Assembly (NCBI GenBank): GCA_013368445.1
Contig: JAACJO010000001.1
Location: forward strand, 868,001 to 932,000
Reading direction: 5' to 3'
Origin: Leucocoprinus leucothites
Taxonomy: Eukaryota; Basidiomycota; Agaricomycetes; Agaricales; Agaricaceae
DNA: 64,000 nucleotides
Shown here: positions 10,994 through 24,089 of the stretch, piece after piece
How the letters are laid out: the number at the start of each line of letters is the position of its first letter
Position numbering within the stretch: position 1 is the stretch's first letter
Notes under the pieces: generated by a model
What the model was told of the DNA's origin: nothing
Databases searched by the model: none
The model's input: the letters and a program-made list of their open reading frames with translations, nothing else
Translations under genes and position numbers: made by a program

Positions 10994-12607
10994 TTAATTA
11001 TAGTGCTTAACAACAACACCACCAAGGTTCTCCTCCTCGACTTCTCGTCGCACACCAGCCCTCGTAGGCTGCAAACCTCCATAATTCATCACCCGACTCT
11101 TGCGGTACTCCTCCATAAATGGGATCTTCTCTCCCGCAAATCTCATTTTCGTCAGATCCATCTGCTGGACGAGAGGACTTTCAATCAAAGGACGGAGTTC
11201 CACATCATCATGAGGCGAAACGAAATAGATTACCCCGACTCGAGGATAATCGCGTTGATCATCTGGAGGTTGGCGAACCCTATGGATTGTCGATTGATAG
11301 TATCCCCCGGAAAGGAATTCAATCGCATCTCCAATGTTAACGACCTGCATTTGCCACAGGAGTCAGTTGATCACGAATACAGCAAGCATATAGTCCGACT
11401 AACAATGGCGTTCTCCACGTGTTTGACCCATTTCCATTTCCCGTCCTTCGTCATAATCTGCAGCGCGGATACGGGTTGGCTGAACAGCAGTGTCAGCGAG
11501 ACCAAATCTAGGGGAGCAAGCGTCAGTTGGCTAGTGTCTGAATTATCAGATTGATTACCGGTGTGTCCCTTCAACCAAACGTTCTGGCTCTTTTGCTCAT
11601 CTTCTTCAGGACGAGGGAAACTGGTTTTGCCTGTCAAACAAAGAAGGCCTCGTCGCATATCTACTCACTATTTCACGAAGCGGACTTTCGTCGCGTTAGT
11701 ATCTTTCAACTGAACAAGGAAAGAAGCTTCTCACGAAAGGTCTCCGCCTCCGCGGAGTGGTCGTGGTTCTTGACGAAACGCTCCTCATCCAGACCAAGAG
11801 ACATTGCAATAATACTAATCGCGTTCGACACAGCTGGGTTAAGATTCAAGGCCAAACATTTCATGAAGACGAGGACTCACCGCAGCAAATTGTTGAAGAT
11901 ACGGAAGTGAGCGTATTTAGTAAACGCATCAATCTCGGCTACGAAAGGTCGTAGTGGTTTCGGATGCGCTCTATTGAGAATGTCACGGAAATTCACTACA
12001 AAATCAAATCGTCAGCAAGCGCGAGGGGATCAAACGAGGCCACGAACTGTTGTATTGCTCGATTTCGTCTCGGACACCGTTCGCAATGTGCTAAAATAAG
12101 CAGTTAGGACCATGGAGCCCAAAGCACGAGGGAATAGACACTGAGTACTTACCCAAAATTTACGCGGCTTATACCCTCTATAGCTCCCATCCTCACGCAT
12201 ATTCCCTACATAATGAGATTTTTCCTCCTCGTTAACATTCTCAATTGCATAATTTGCCAGGTCAAACATTCTTTTAGTCTTCAACATTCGTAAGCCTTCG
12301 GCACATATTACATTGACAACAATCTCACTTGTTCTGGCGTAAATCCGTGGTTCACGACATAGAGAAAGCCTTCGTTCTTGATAGCGTCGTGAACCTGTTT
12401 AACAAGCGCCTTTCTTCCCTCGACAGTGTCCGCATTGGACATGTCGACTGTTGCGAGATCAGCCCATTCCACTGTCCCAAATCAACCGCCGCAAAAGGCG
12501 CACAAGCAACTTTAGCTACTTAGCGTACATAATTATTGATACTGGAACGTACGATTTTCTTGTGTCGGAGGGGCATGATTATACACTGGAACGTCAGGCA
12601 CGGCCAT
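10994..12607 (-). CDS. 2-oxoglutarate/Fe(II)-dependent oxygenase (364 aa)
   Basis: Model: complement(join(10994..11344,11404..11507,11559..11620,11669..11684,11735..11814,11881..11995,12048..12090,12153..12278,12329..12471,12553..12607)). Ten exons, one of only 16 nt. The N-terminal DIOX_N-type block (EWADLATVDMS, GFLYVVNHGF) precedes the jelly-roll core. Iron ligands are H212 and D214 in KGHTD and H269 in STIHRV; R283 in YPRVGVIYF would bind 2-oxoglutarate. All three ligands and the Arg are present, so it should be active. Related fungal enzymes resemble isopenicillin-N-synthase-type oxygenases; the substrate cannot be told from sequence. No biosynthetic cluster surrounds it. A TATA box lies 37 bp upstream of the ATG. 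Confidence 0.9.
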
Positions 12608-13233
12608 GGTTGTCTGGTCTATTTTGTGTTTATAGATCCGAGGCTTTATAGCGCCTCATAATCCATATCCATGGCGCATAAACCAAAAGGCCTGAAAGGT
12701 CTGCCTGGTTAATAATACAGAGAGAATTCTGGCTCCGAGCTTCTAAAGTGGTGATTAAATACAACTTTCTCATGGTGCCATCCAATTAGTCAGGAGATGC
12801 GGAGAACTCCTAGAATTAAATCCCTCACTGCGATGAATGAACCTTTGTGACCTAGAGAATATGACACTAGGCAAGTAGGAACATTGGCCCTCATCTGGAT
12901 AGAACTCACACCTAAGACTGTTAATCGAAGATCGTCTCATGTAGCATAGTTCTAATCTTAAGTTTGGCGCAGTACCTTTCCACGCACAGGTATAGAACAA
13001 ACTTATTCTACCCGTCGGAATCTTGTGACCGTCATGTTGACGTATGCAGGGGGACAGTCGTCGAAAAAGAGCCTTTTTCTCTCATCGCTATATTCGCGTT
13101 GTTTCGGACGAGGAATGGTACGCCGATTCAATAAATGATTTAATTTCAGCCCAATAAAATCGTGAAACCCGGGTACGATACAACGTATTGACATCTGGCC
13201 TATTGACCATTGCTTGCTCCGCGTAGTCTGTAC
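12608..13233. other. Intergenic with oxygenase promoter
   Basis: About 630 bp between the oxygenase start and the S28 peptidase stop, both on the minus strand. Apart from the TATA element listed separately I see no feature. Confidence 0.5.
12644..12650 (-). promoter_or_regulatory. TATA box of the oxygenase gene
   Basis: Minus-strand TATAAAG, 37 bp upstream of the ATG at 12607, with a second weaker TATAAAC a little closer. A short spacing of this kind implies a very short leader. Confidence 0.4.
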
Positions 13234-15619
13234 TCAAGCAATACCGGCACCCTTGCTCCAGGCACTAATTGGCTTAGCAGGTGCAGGTACAGGTCTACCT
13301 TGCGGGGTCGAGTTCGATCCAGCTGACGGAGCAGGACGTCTCTCGCCACCAGCAGTAGTTGGCTTCCAGTCTGCAATCCAAGTCCTCATCGACTTAAGAG
13401 CCGCCTGTTGAACAGCGAGAATCGTGGGGTCGACCAAACTAGAAGCGGTCGAGAGATCAGAGCAGTGGAATCCGTCACCAATGTGGATGGGCTGATCCGG
13501 GGTGCTCGCAACGTTGAGGCCCTCTGCAGAGATGGTAGCATCTCTCCAGGGGTCGCCTGTCATTGTTGGTTAAATTAATGAGTGGAACATTAATGGGAAG
13601 CTGGGAAGGTTGCTTACGCATGCCGTTTGCGAAGAAGATGTTCTTGATGCGGACGGCCCAGCCTTTGTATTTGGTGTTTGTGCCCCTGATATCAACTTTG
13701 GGTGGCTCTGGGAAGGCCTCCGGGAACATGAGTTGACATTGTCTCTGCAAGATATGAGTCACATGGCATTGAGATTAGAAGGATAATCAATCATACCAGA
13801 TCGTATGGCGGTTGGACGAGTCGAGTAACAAGTGATGGACGTCCTTTAGGAGCACCTTCCTGTTGGCAATGATATTAGTACATCTCATTTCGCTGGTTTA
13901 GATCGATGAATCCAACCTGGAGATATCCAACTTCGTTACATCTTTGAAGCCATGTGAGATCGTCTACTATGTGATATCGTACTTTAGAACTTACACAATC
14001 CAGAACCATGAGCGGTTGTTGTTGTCGATATCAGTGTCTGTGTAGTACGCTTGGTCGGGATCATACGTTCCAAGACACTGCCTAGAGGTGTGATGAGCAA
14101 TAGCGTAACCTCTAGCCAGGAAGACTTACTCAGGTGACGTGTCGCCGCAGACTATCCGAGCCGGACAGTCAGTGAGGAATCTACAATTGATAGAGTTCAC
14201 TTACGTCTCTGCAAATAGCCACCTTTTGTCCACAAGTCTCCCCAAGCTTGAAGGGCGTGTTCAAGGCCCCAGCCTTTAGCCGGTGCACTAACACCATTCT
14301 TAACTTCGAGCGCATCACAGAATGCGTAAAATTGGGTTCGTGGCCCAGAGGTTGGTTGCAGCGATTGCCAGTCCCAAAGGTTGTTTCTCACTAGAGGAAG
14401 GATAGCTAAGTGAAAAATACTCGACATCATAAGTGCTTCGGGACATACGAGCGCCAGCAACGTCGTCGAGATGAGTCATTTCACCTAAACCGAAGAGCTC
14501 CTTGATTTCTTGGATCGCAGTGGTATTACGACCAGAGAAAACTTCATCAATATGCGCAATAGCGGTTTGAACATCAGCTGAGCAGTTCTGGGGCATATGC
14601 TCCCTTTCAGGCTCGAAATATTGCCAGAAATCACTACATCAATAAGCACATTTGTTCAAATAATCGCTTGACAAGGACTTACAGGATTGCTTCGACAACT
14701 CCTGAGGAAGCATATCCAGCGGCGAAAAGTCCGGGTTTACTGCATCAAATAAACACGAGGCTTTAACGGAGATAGTGGAGCTCAACTTACTTGACCATCG
14801 CCCAACTCGTCAAAGCACCTTTGATTGCCGTCGGTTATGCTAAACTTGACTATCTCAATTGCGCACGCACCAGAATAGCTACCACCAACGAGGACCCACG
14901 GCGCTTTGTCGGGTGTCACTTGGTCGCCATCAGGTTGAGGAAGCACAACGTTTTTGGCAAAGTATTCGAGGTCGTCGATAGCCTGTTGGATCGTGTGGAG
15001 CTTCAAGCTTTCAGATTTCAAATCGTTGATGGGGTTGCTTAGGCCATAGAAGCGGTGCTCTAAAACGATTGCACTTCCGTTCTGCTGTTGAGCTAAGAAA
15101 GGTATGTATTTGTGAGAAAAATTCAAGTCAGCTACTAATATATGCTCACCAATCTGACCGTTGATGGTCCTATTCGAGAGATAGCCATCAGCGTATCCTG
15201 AGCTCCACTTGAGTAATGATGCTGGGTAGTTTTAGAACCGCATACCGTTTGCGTTAACCTCTCCCGGAGTCATGAGGATAATTGGACCACCTATAGATAC
15301 GTTAGGGAAAGGGGTAACAGAAACGCCGCGTGCAAAATTTACCAGGCTCATAGAACTCGTATGTGTGCCAGAACCTCTGCTTGAAAGTACCGCGACTTGG
15401 GTCGTTATGGTCAATGAGCTGGTCGAAAATGTAGGTCTTGTTGTAGGGAGGAAGCACTGTGCCATTTCGGCTGACAATGGGACTTTGGAATCCGTCCGCT
15501 TTGATGAGAGGGACGCCAGGAGGTTTGATCATATTGCCATGGGACCGTCCATCAGCTGTAACGGCTCGAGCGGTATCTGCAAGTAGGAGGCTGGCGACGA
15601 AGACCGCGATGCGGAACAT
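13234..15619 (-). CDS. Secreted serine peptidase, family S28 (564 aa)
   Basis: Model: complement(join(13234..13556,13618..13744,13797..13859,13917..13941,13995..14081,14130..14151,14205..14390,14449..14633,14683..14739,14791..14818,14871..15092,15150..15197,15246..15290,15343..15619)). Fourteen exons, several very small (22, 25 and 28 nt). A signal peptide is evident (MFRIAVFVASLLLADTARA). Catalytic residues by family pattern: nucleophile S195 in GGSYSGA, D459 in the DPW motif and H488 in GDGFHCSD. The upstream VLEHRFYG block and N-glycosylation sites (NGT, NKT, NRT) fit a secreted S28 enzyme. S28 peptidases (prolyl carboxypeptidase/dipeptidyl peptidase II type) cut near proline; the related fungal enzymes work at acid pH. 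Likely nutritional proteolysis, together with the sedolisins at 27-34 kb. Confidence 0.9.
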
Positions 15620-16685
15620 GCTGGGCTCTTAGAGATCCGAAGGTCACTTGGGTGGTCCTTCAGAGGACAAGGACTTTAAGTACTGGCATTCAGGAGATAT
15701 TTCCGCGTGGTAGATATGTATTAATGGTCCTCGTAGCATGCGTCTCACAACTTCTCAAACTTGGTATAGCCATCATATCAGAAGAGGTGGGTATCCTGAA
15801 AGGGGATAGAGAATATGATTCGTGGTATTCACCTCACATGTGAGAGTGCTTACAGAAATAAGGAAGGCACGCGGGAATGCTCCTCTCTCCCGACTTGCTG
15901 TCGAGTGGCCAGTGATGGGAAGATGGCTTCTATAGCGAGACTGTTTCACGAGGGTAGACGGCTAAATTTATCCTCTGAGGCAGCATGGCAAGCTTGCTGG
16001 CGCACGAATATCCGGTGGCATTTCTTCCAACTTGTCCACGTCGCATGCCTCATAATCTGCGTGGAGCTTGGAGATGTAGCGGGACTAACTAGAATTGAAG
16101 TTGTGTGCGGACGTTTCAGAGGGGTTTCTTGACGAGAGGTTCGCGTTGTAGTCAATCTACTTGTGCTAAGCACGAAGACAGGGGCATGGGATACGTATTC
16201 TCTATTCCAGACCAGAATTGAGGGTTGCATCCGAGATTCGAGTCAATAGATTACAGGAGCTCAAGAGTCCGTTCGCTGTCACGGTCTTGTCTTTGGAGGT
16301 GTGTGGTTGATGGTGATTGGCGCGAGATGATGGGGAGATGATGGCCGATCAGCGATCACAAGTACCCTTTCGGTTACCACGTGCTATTGAATGTTGACGT
16401 TTATTGACGCGTCTACCATCGCGTTATCATCACCTGTGGGTCCTGGTCTAGGCTACATTCGGACCGGCATGGGCTGAGCAAAGGTAAATTCGCTGAATTA
16501 AAGCCAACCGTGGGCAAGTTCCGAAGTATAACTTGGCTTTCTTTTTTACCTCCATCCCCCAGGCTCTTTCTTCGTTCTATCCAGCTTTACAGCTGAACTT
16601 TTTTTCGTTGTCAAACGAAGGCCTTACGCCCCCTCACGCCCATACGCACTCACGCTCTCTCAAGATTTGACGATTCACTGCCAAG
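15620..16685. other. Divergent intergenic region
   Basis: About 1.07 kb between the S28 gene (minus) and the membrane-protein gene (plus), so promoters for both. The 150 bp before 16686 are strongly pyrimidine-rich, as is usual for fungal leaders. Open frames inside have no recognisable content. Confidence 0.5.
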
Positions 16686-19600
16686 ATGATTCCTATTATT
16701 CCAGCCCTCGCCCTCGCGTTTATTTCGTTTTTTGCTTCTGCATTTGTTATTCTTCGTATTATCATTCCTATTCTCCCTCCCCATCCTCTGAGCAAACGCG
16801 TCGCTCCTGTGAGTTCGTCAAGTAGTGTCACGTAAATTCTCCGAACCTCACCAACCTTTACGCGTAGGCTGAATTTGGGTTGCCAAATTACCGGAAATTG
16901 TCTCCTGCGGACAAAGCCCATGTGTGGCTTGCAAGCTTGGATATGGTTGCACTGGCTGTCTTCATCTGGCAAACGGTAAATGAAGCAACTGGTGGAGCCT
17001 CCGGCTTCGCAAGTGCTTCGGACCCTGCCTCATCGGTCCGATTGTGGACCATCCTCACCATTCGACAAACCATTCTTTTGGCCGCTGTTGGACTCACCCT
17101 TCTCCACGTTCGCCTCGGGAGACCTGTTTCATTTGGAAAAAAGCACTGGGTTCTGTGGGCACCGAGTCTCGTTTTCGTCGTTACGTCCACGGTTTTCTCA
17201 GGAGTCCTCTCCGGTGCGGGTGTTAATAGTCTATTTTATGGACTCGTCGCCTACACCTCAACCGTCACCGTCGTGACCTTGATTACATTCTCATGCCTGA
17301 TTGGCACATTGTTCATCATTAAGCGCAATCTCAATGCCATCAACGAGGAGATGGATCCTTGGCCACCGGTTCGCGAGACGGCTGAGAAGCCACGTCCGTC
17401 TTTTGCTACCGAAGATATCGACGCTTTACGTGAGGGTGGTTCTTGGATCTCTTCCAACTCGAGTACCAGCTCTCGCCGCGGTTCCATTTCGACATGGTCA
17501 TTTTCTACCCACCACTCTGCCAATCCGCCGGTGAATAGTCATGGACGGTCTCAGGCAGGAGGACACCATTCTGTCCCTGCCAAGTCAAACTATTGGTTTG
17601 GTGCGACTTCACGCGAAGAAGTCCCCCCTGTCCCACCCCTACCCTCACCATATAATCAGGCTTCATCCGCTTTGGCGGATCCAGACCCATTCCGCAGGGA
17701 TACGCCTCGTCCCCGTTTGGAATCCCAGAGTTCGTGGCTCACCTCAACCAATGGCTCCCACAGCATGATGTCTGCATGGTCATTCCCTATCACGCATAAC
17801 GAGCCGTCAATCTATGCACCCAGTATACGAGATTGTGACTCGCCATCGGCACTAGAACCTCGCCCCAACACACCTGCTCTCAGTAGCGCACAAGTTTTGG
17901 GTGGTTATGGTTTTAGTCCTAATCAAGTGGAAAGAGGTGTTTCCTCGTCCTCCGATGCCCGTGGTACGACTCTGGATATTTCGCTCATCCAAAACGTGGG
18001 CTGGTTTTTATTCATCTTGGTTCCATATGTGAGTATAGCCTTTATTTGTCAACGCCTCATCCTCACGGCCACCTTGTCCAGACATTTTCTTTGCCTTATC
18101 TTGTTATGATTTCTCAAAATATTCCTTGTCCCCTGGTTGTCAGCATTTTCTTCACGCTTTCGGTTACATTGTCTTCGCCCATCCTGGCTCTTAACATTTT
18201 GTTCAAATGCTCATTCCCCATTCCTACCGGCCTCTTTGAAGCCTCCACGCAACTTTCACCGGAACTCGGATTGCCCGTGCCGAAAAGCCTTGCTCCTCCT
18301 GAGGGTTCCTACGAGCCCAAGCATAGCATGACCACTAGTGTTACCGTTGTAGAGGGTCGTCGCAGTGGTGACGTCTGGATCGCTAAAGGTGATGCCGTTG
18401 ATGGCAAGAGTAAAATCGGTCGCGCCATTGAGGTTCTCAACCCATGCCCCAAGCTGTCGGTAATTCCACCACAGGAATACGAAGACGAGCCTCTCACTCC
18501 GCCTTTGCCCATGCACGACGAGTTTACACCCTCACTAAGCGTCATTAGCACGCCGGGAAGCACCGAAGTTACCCGAAAGAAGACCGAGTCTAAGGCTAGC
18601 TCTCACTTCTCTGGAGCTGATGAGAGCCTTGCCATTGCCAGCAGGATCATGATTGCTCAACGTCACTACTCTGCCCTTGCGCAGACCGTCATCCTTCCCA
18701 GTACCTCTCCTGAAAAGGAAGAAGTCAAGGCGACGGGCGCCACCACAAAGAGGATATCTGGTCACCTTCGCTCTCGGTCCGTCACTTCGATTAGCGAGCC
18801 AAGCACACCGACCACTACTGAGAGCTTCAGGATCAGCCCCACCCCTCCACCGCCCTTCCCGTTGCCGCCGACTCCACCCAGTGTTCGTCAAGCGCGCCTT
18901 GCTCTTACTCACAAGAAATCTTTTTCGTCCGGTTTCAACTTCCAGGTTGACGATATTACCGAGATTGATGCGCTTACTGCTGGTGTTCTCCCTCTTCTTG
19001 TCCCCGGACTGAAAATTGGAAATGGTGTCAAAGTGACGGATGAGCATTCTACTCCTGGCAGCTATAGCAAGCGTAAAGGGACGAAGTCAAAGAAGATGAA
19101 TGAATTCGGTCTCGACTTCTCTTCACCTCAAGTATCATCGACCCCAGTCCGAAGGCCCCGTAGCAGCAAGAAGCCTGGACATCGTAAGAATCATTTCAGT
19201 CTTCCTAGGTACGTTTGTAGCTTTTCAAACACATCACTCAACTCATGAATGTGTATAGTTTGGGCCTCGGCAAGGGAGGCATCCACTCTATTACATTGTG
19301 GAGTGTGGACACTCGCGGCGCTATTGACAACAAGGCTACCCAGTACAAATACTCCAGTGTTCCAAGTAATGTGGAAGTTGGATGGAGGAACACCGTATTT
19401 GGTGCCGAGTCTATCCCTAATACCAATCCTCGCCTTCATATCCAACAGCCTTCGGAAGATTTCGACGGTGCCGACTTCCTGAATCCATACGCCGAGGCCA
19501 ACCTAAGCCACGCTACGTCCAACCGCACCCTTCGTGTTGATGTTCCAAGTGAAGTGGATTTCGCTCGCCTATCATTGGTCGGATCGGCGGCTTCTACCGT

Positions 19601-20273
19601 GACCCTCTTTGACGACATTGAAGCCGATTTCGCCACGGGACCTGTGGCCGAGAGCACCCCTCATAACAGCATTACTCAGAAGAAAACTCGCAGACAACCA
19701 CCCCCGCCTTTGCCTCTTAGTAAACATACAATGGCCCACAAACGCTCAAGTATTGTTTATATCAAATCAGAAGAATCTATAGACGACGTCGCCGACGTTA
19801 CTCCTCCCGACGCAGAATCTACTACAATTTCGACTATGACTTCACTCGCACAGCGTGCGGTCAAACCCAGCAAACTTCAGCGCACTATTTCGAACGCATA
19901 TTCATCCTTCACTGGTGCCAAGTCCGACTCCAACAAACCCAGCTTACGTCCCCTCACGCTTCTGAAGAATCGAGATATCAACAACGCGGCCGGTTCCGTC
20001 GTGTTGAGCGAGACTCGACCCCTGAGTCTTGCGAAGAAGCAAAAGCCGCGTCGGACAGCACAGGAGACTTATCAGGATGAGAATTTGGATCCAAATATCA
20101 GTCTTCGCTCTCGTGGCAGTAGCAAGAAGCTGAAGCCGCTGAAACTGGCGAGGTCAGAGACTACCAAGATGCGGGGCATCTTGCGTCAGACCGAAGCCCT
20201 CCCCCAAGTCATTGTTCGCCCTCCCTCAGGGGCTGAGCAGAGTGGATTCGCGTTCAAATTGCGCGACGATTGA
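16686..20273 (+). CDS. Large fungal multi-TM protein with long cytosolic regions, unknown function (1141 aa)
   Basis: Model: join(16686..16808,16868..18028,18082..19208,19259..20273), introns 50-59 bp. The N-terminus is a hydrophobic segment (about residues 5-30). Four further membrane spans follow by about residue 200 (around MVALAVFIW, TILLAAVGLTLLHV, LVFVVTSTVFSGVLSG, TVTVVTLITFSCLIGTLFII). A Ser/Pro-rich loop of ~200 residues separates them from two more hydrophobic stretches at exon 2/3 (GWFLFILVPY; SIFFTLSVTLSSPILALNIL). The total of about seven spans is my estimate. The C-terminal ~650 residues are disordered, Ser/Thr/Pro/Lys-rich, with polyproline tracts, and read like a phosphorylation platform. 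The family is not recognised; a receptor-like or cortical scaffold protein is possible but unproven. The exon 2/3 junction is the least certain. Confidence 0.72.
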
Positions 20274-21027
20274 TTCTTCCAATCTATACCCAACAGTGCT
20301 TCGAGCTGTTTTAATTGTTCATGATGCCGTACCTTAATTCACCGTCGATATCATCATTTTGCGATCCCTCCCCCTCTCCTCTTTGCGCCACCCTTGTTCC
20401 TTGTCCATCATGAACACACACATTACCTTACTAGTCGTCCATATTTCTTGCACTCCTGTCTCATTCATGACCACTTATGACCCCATTATGACTCGCTATC
20501 GTTATTGCTGTGGATAGTTATAACTTTTTGCACGCTTTTCATCATTTCTTGTCAATCTCGAGCGAAAAACGCATCATCCTCATCCTCCTCCGCATTCTCA
20601 TTATCCGCATCCGCATCATTCCATCCATCCATCCGCATATCATCTTATCACGCAAAATAGATACACTCATATTCGTCTTTCTTGGGACTTTACACCTAAC
20701 ATTTGCGCATTTGCTTTGATAGATCTCATGTCTGCTTTTGCTTGCTTTTACGCTGATATTGCTACCTTACGTTGCTGGTCTGCTTTTTTGCATTAACTGC
20801 GTTGCTTGCGAACTATGTTTCTATGCTTTCTAGCCACTTTATGTCTGATTTCTTGTTTGTCTTTGTCGTACTGTACCCTGGTCTTAGGTACTCGTTTGCT
20901 TAGCTAGATTGTCATTACGTTCGTGACTGTCGCATGTCGTGCATTACTTGAGTAGTACAGCAAAAGAATTCAATAGTTGATTTTGTTATCGCCTAACAAT
21001 GTGTATCGAGGGATCGACTCGCGCTGA
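20274..21027. other. Convergent 3' region
   Basis: About 750 bp between the stops of a plus-strand and a minus-strand gene: two 3' UTRs. Rich in T and C, with a short CATC/ATCC repeat near 20610-20635. No gene seen. Confidence 0.5.
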
Positions 21028-22512
21028 CTACTCCAAGAGACCAAACATGCTGATGATAGCAGCAGGTGGCGGGCCACCCTCGCGAGCTTTTATTTGACCA
21101 CAATAAGCAATAGCATATTTTGAAGGGTGCCAGGATACAGTCGGAGAAGGCGCGAGAGCAGGAATACGATGCATGGGAGCGCCTGTCTCTACAGCACACT
21201 GGGATAGGTCAGCTTCAAGTGCCCAAATGCTTCACTGCGGACCACTTACAATGTCGATGTAGGATCCTGTGCTCGCAACTGCGAGGAACTCGCCATCATG
21301 GGAGAAGCTCAGATCGTTGACACTGTGCCTCGTGAGGAGTTAGTATGGGTTTAGATGGCTGGGTGATAGATAGATATCGTACTCGCAAGCGGTTATAGTT
21401 CTAGCGACTATCCAATCTCTCATGTCGAATAGATTGACTATCGAATCCAAACCACCGGAAGCCAGATACCTGTAGGACAGCAATTAGGGAGAGAGGGGTA
21501 AAGATCTGTTCTCCAACACTCACCGTCCTCTGGGATCCAAAGCCAAAGCCATACACCCTCCAACATGAGCGGCTGGAGAATCTCTCACTTCCAAGCTGGG
21601 GTAATCAATCACTCGTAGCGTGTGTTCGGAGTGAAAAGCAACGACGAGACCGTCTCCTGTATGGTTGAAGATAGCCTTAGAGCCGACCTAAGGAACGTAT
21701 CAATTGGGAGAATTTCGCGACATGAATAGCTGAACGAACTGAATCTTTTTGGTTCGACAGAGCCTTGGTCTGCCACTGTTCTTTCGCCTCTTCCGATTCT
21801 TTGCCATAAGACATGAACATGAGCTGATGCGTTGCCGTGACGAATAACAACGAGCGTCCATCCGGGGCGTACTGAGTGTATGTAGGCGTTACTTTCAGGG
21901 AGCATTGTTGGATAAAGCGGCTTTCTGTTGGGATAGATATAGAACTTGGGTGAACCGAGGGAGTAATGTAGACTCACGCCGCGCATCCCAGAACACAATT
22001 CGTCGGTCCCTTTGACTTGATGTGCAGAATAACTCGGGGTGCGTTGGATTCCAAGAAATGTAATCAATATCGTCTGAATGACCACCAGAGTAGACTTGCG
22101 CAGATCTATACTCGAGCTGGTGAACCAGGAGAACAGGTTGAGCTTCGCGTCATCACAAGATGAAATGTGGATCTCCCAGAGACTTACGTTTTTCTCTGGA
22201 TTCCAGACTTTGGCTGTTTTGTCGATCCCGACGCCTGCGAGTTTCTTCCCATCACAATTCCAGGCGACGTGAGTGATTGCTTGAGAAGTTGGGTGACGAT
22301 AGTCTTTTGGCTTGAATGCAGAAAAATTGGGTGGCTACCATATGGTGGAACGACACGACACGAGCATGGTGCGATACATATATGAGTTTTGTGGTCTGGG
22401 GCCCAAGGATGTGATCGTACGTGAATACCGCGAGCCGCGAAAGTAGTATGGGTGGTGGGGACGGAGGTTTCTGTGGTTGTGTGAATTCGTCGTCTGTTGG
22501 CGTGGAAGCCAT
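21028..22512 (-). CDS. THOC3: THO complex subunit 3 (THOC3/Tex1) WD40 protein (343 aa)
   Basis: Model: complement(join(21028..21198,21250..21328,21383..21469,21524..21687,21740..21924,21978..22116,22188..22310,22429..22512)). Eight exons. WD40 repeats are visible throughout: THVAWNCDGKKLAGVGIDKT, HSDDIDYISWNPTHPELFCT then DRRIVFWDAR, APDGRSLLFVTA, DPRGRYLASGGLDSIVNLF and HSVNDLSFSHDGEFLAVAST, with FWDARxSR and ISWNPTHPE being THOC3 hallmarks. Tex1/THOC3 is a beta-propeller subunit of THO/TREX, which couples transcription to mRNA packaging and export in the nucleus. The first intron (118 bp, 22311-22428) is longer than the others, so the exact N-terminus is the weak point. Confidence 0.88.
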
Positions 22513-22711
22513 GAGGATTATTGTGATAGATGGAGATGGAGGTGATGAAAGTTGAAACCAAGAAGCGTCGTATAATATTGGTTGGTTGTGGGTGATGCGA
22601 ACAATGATAGGGTCACTACACCATATATTTCTGGATCATTTAACTGAGGTACATATCAAAACTCCGATTACTACTTATACGCGAGAGCAAAAACATTGTG
22701 GGGAATTGGGA

Positions 22712-24089
22712 TTATAACTTTCCCTTTGTAAACAGGGACTCCCCTATGCCTCTCAACCATTCGGAAATATGTCGCGTTACCTCGTCTTTAGCTTCCACCA
22801 TAACCCAGTGACCCCGGTCCTCTAGAGCAATATCTTGGAGCCTTGGAACAAACTTTGCAGCCTTCCGAATTGTTGCACGAGTGGCTGTCGGGTCCTTCGT
22901 ACCCCACATGAAGAGTACGGGTAAGTCTGAACGGAGGTTGGATGGAAGGCGAGCAGCTAACCGGTATGATCAGGCTAAGCTGCCAGATTGGGTAAGAGTT
23001 TTATGGGACTCACCGAGCTCTTCTTCGTGCCTGAGCTTCGTTGTTCGGTAGTAGTTGAGGGGTCCATTCATGCCTTTACTCAGTACCTCGACATAGTGGT
23101 TCAATTCCTGTATAAAGGATCTGAATAGTCTGGAACCAGGAAGGGTTATGGAAGCCTGGGCATACTTGTGGAAGTAAAACAGAGTCCTTAGTTTTCGAGT
23201 CAAAGCGAGGTAATATTTCACTCAAGGATCCTTCCTTCGTGAAGTCAACGAGCGAGCTGGGTGGGCGAAAAACAATCGTTAGAAATGTCCTAAGCTGCTT
23301 AGAGGTGAGATGAGATTGGCCCAAGAGTGAAAACGGACGGACGTTAGCTTCAATGTCTGCGGTTGACCTCTGGCTTGCAAAATACACTTGGTATCCGAGA
23401 TTCGGAGCTTTTTTTGCAGCCTCTTGGATGGGCAAATATACGGGCGAAGGTGGGACGTAGGCGATGCTCAACCTATTATGAACATGTGAGTGCAACGTAC
23501 AATGAAGAGGTCTTAACTCTTACATGACAAGAGCAACCAAACGATCAGGGTACCAAAGTGCAAACCGGCTTACTGTATGAGATCCCCAATCATGCCCAAT
23601 GACGATCTTTCGAAGTCGTGAGATTCAGTCAAAGGCTGTTGTTGTCCGCTTGGTACCTACAGCCCTCTGAACACCAATTAAGTCGAGAAGAGCGGCCAAG
23701 TCTGCGCATAGCCGTTTGGTAGTATATTCCTCAACATTCTGCGGTTTGTCCGTTTCTCCATAACCGAGCATGTCGGGTACCACAACACGATAGCCTTCCC
23801 GCACCCATGGTCCGATCTGATGACGCCAACCATACCTGCATCATGAATACCGAATACCAAAAGGCCAGACGTAATTTATTACCAGAAATCAGGAAACCCA
23901 TGAACACACAAGATTGTTGCATTCAGGTTTGGACTGTATCCTTTAGGCAATTGGTCAACCTGATAAATTGGCGGCCGTTAAGCGATTTCTGAGGTCGAGG
24001 AAACAGGATCACATTACAAAATGATATGTTCGACCTGTTGAAAGCTTTTCAAGTCGGTGGTTGAAGCTTTCTGGCTGGGCAGGGTTCAT
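22712..24089 (-). CDS. Epoxide-hydrolase-type alpha/beta hydrolase (350 aa)
   Basis: Model: complement(join(22712..22956,23014..23107,23166..23472,23524..23606,23661..23835,23883..23959,24018..24089)). Seven exons, introns 47-59 bp. Hallmarks of the soluble epoxide hydrolase group: oxyanion motif HGFP at 44-47 followed by DFWYGWRHQI, nucleophile elbow GHDWGSH with D114, acid D291 in WGTKDPT, and base H319 in DRGHW. The Asp nucleophile (rather than Ser) and the cap-domain length favour an epoxide hydrolase over an esterase, though haloalkane dehalogenase-like activity cannot be excluded. No secretion signal, so probably cytosolic or peroxisomal detoxification. Start at 24089 is the first ATG in phase with the conserved core. 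Confidence 0.88.

Noticed and set aside
18535..19047. 170-codon minus-strand open frame
   Set aside because: Antisense shadow of the Ser/Pro-rich coding sequence of the 1141-aa membrane protein; no family content.
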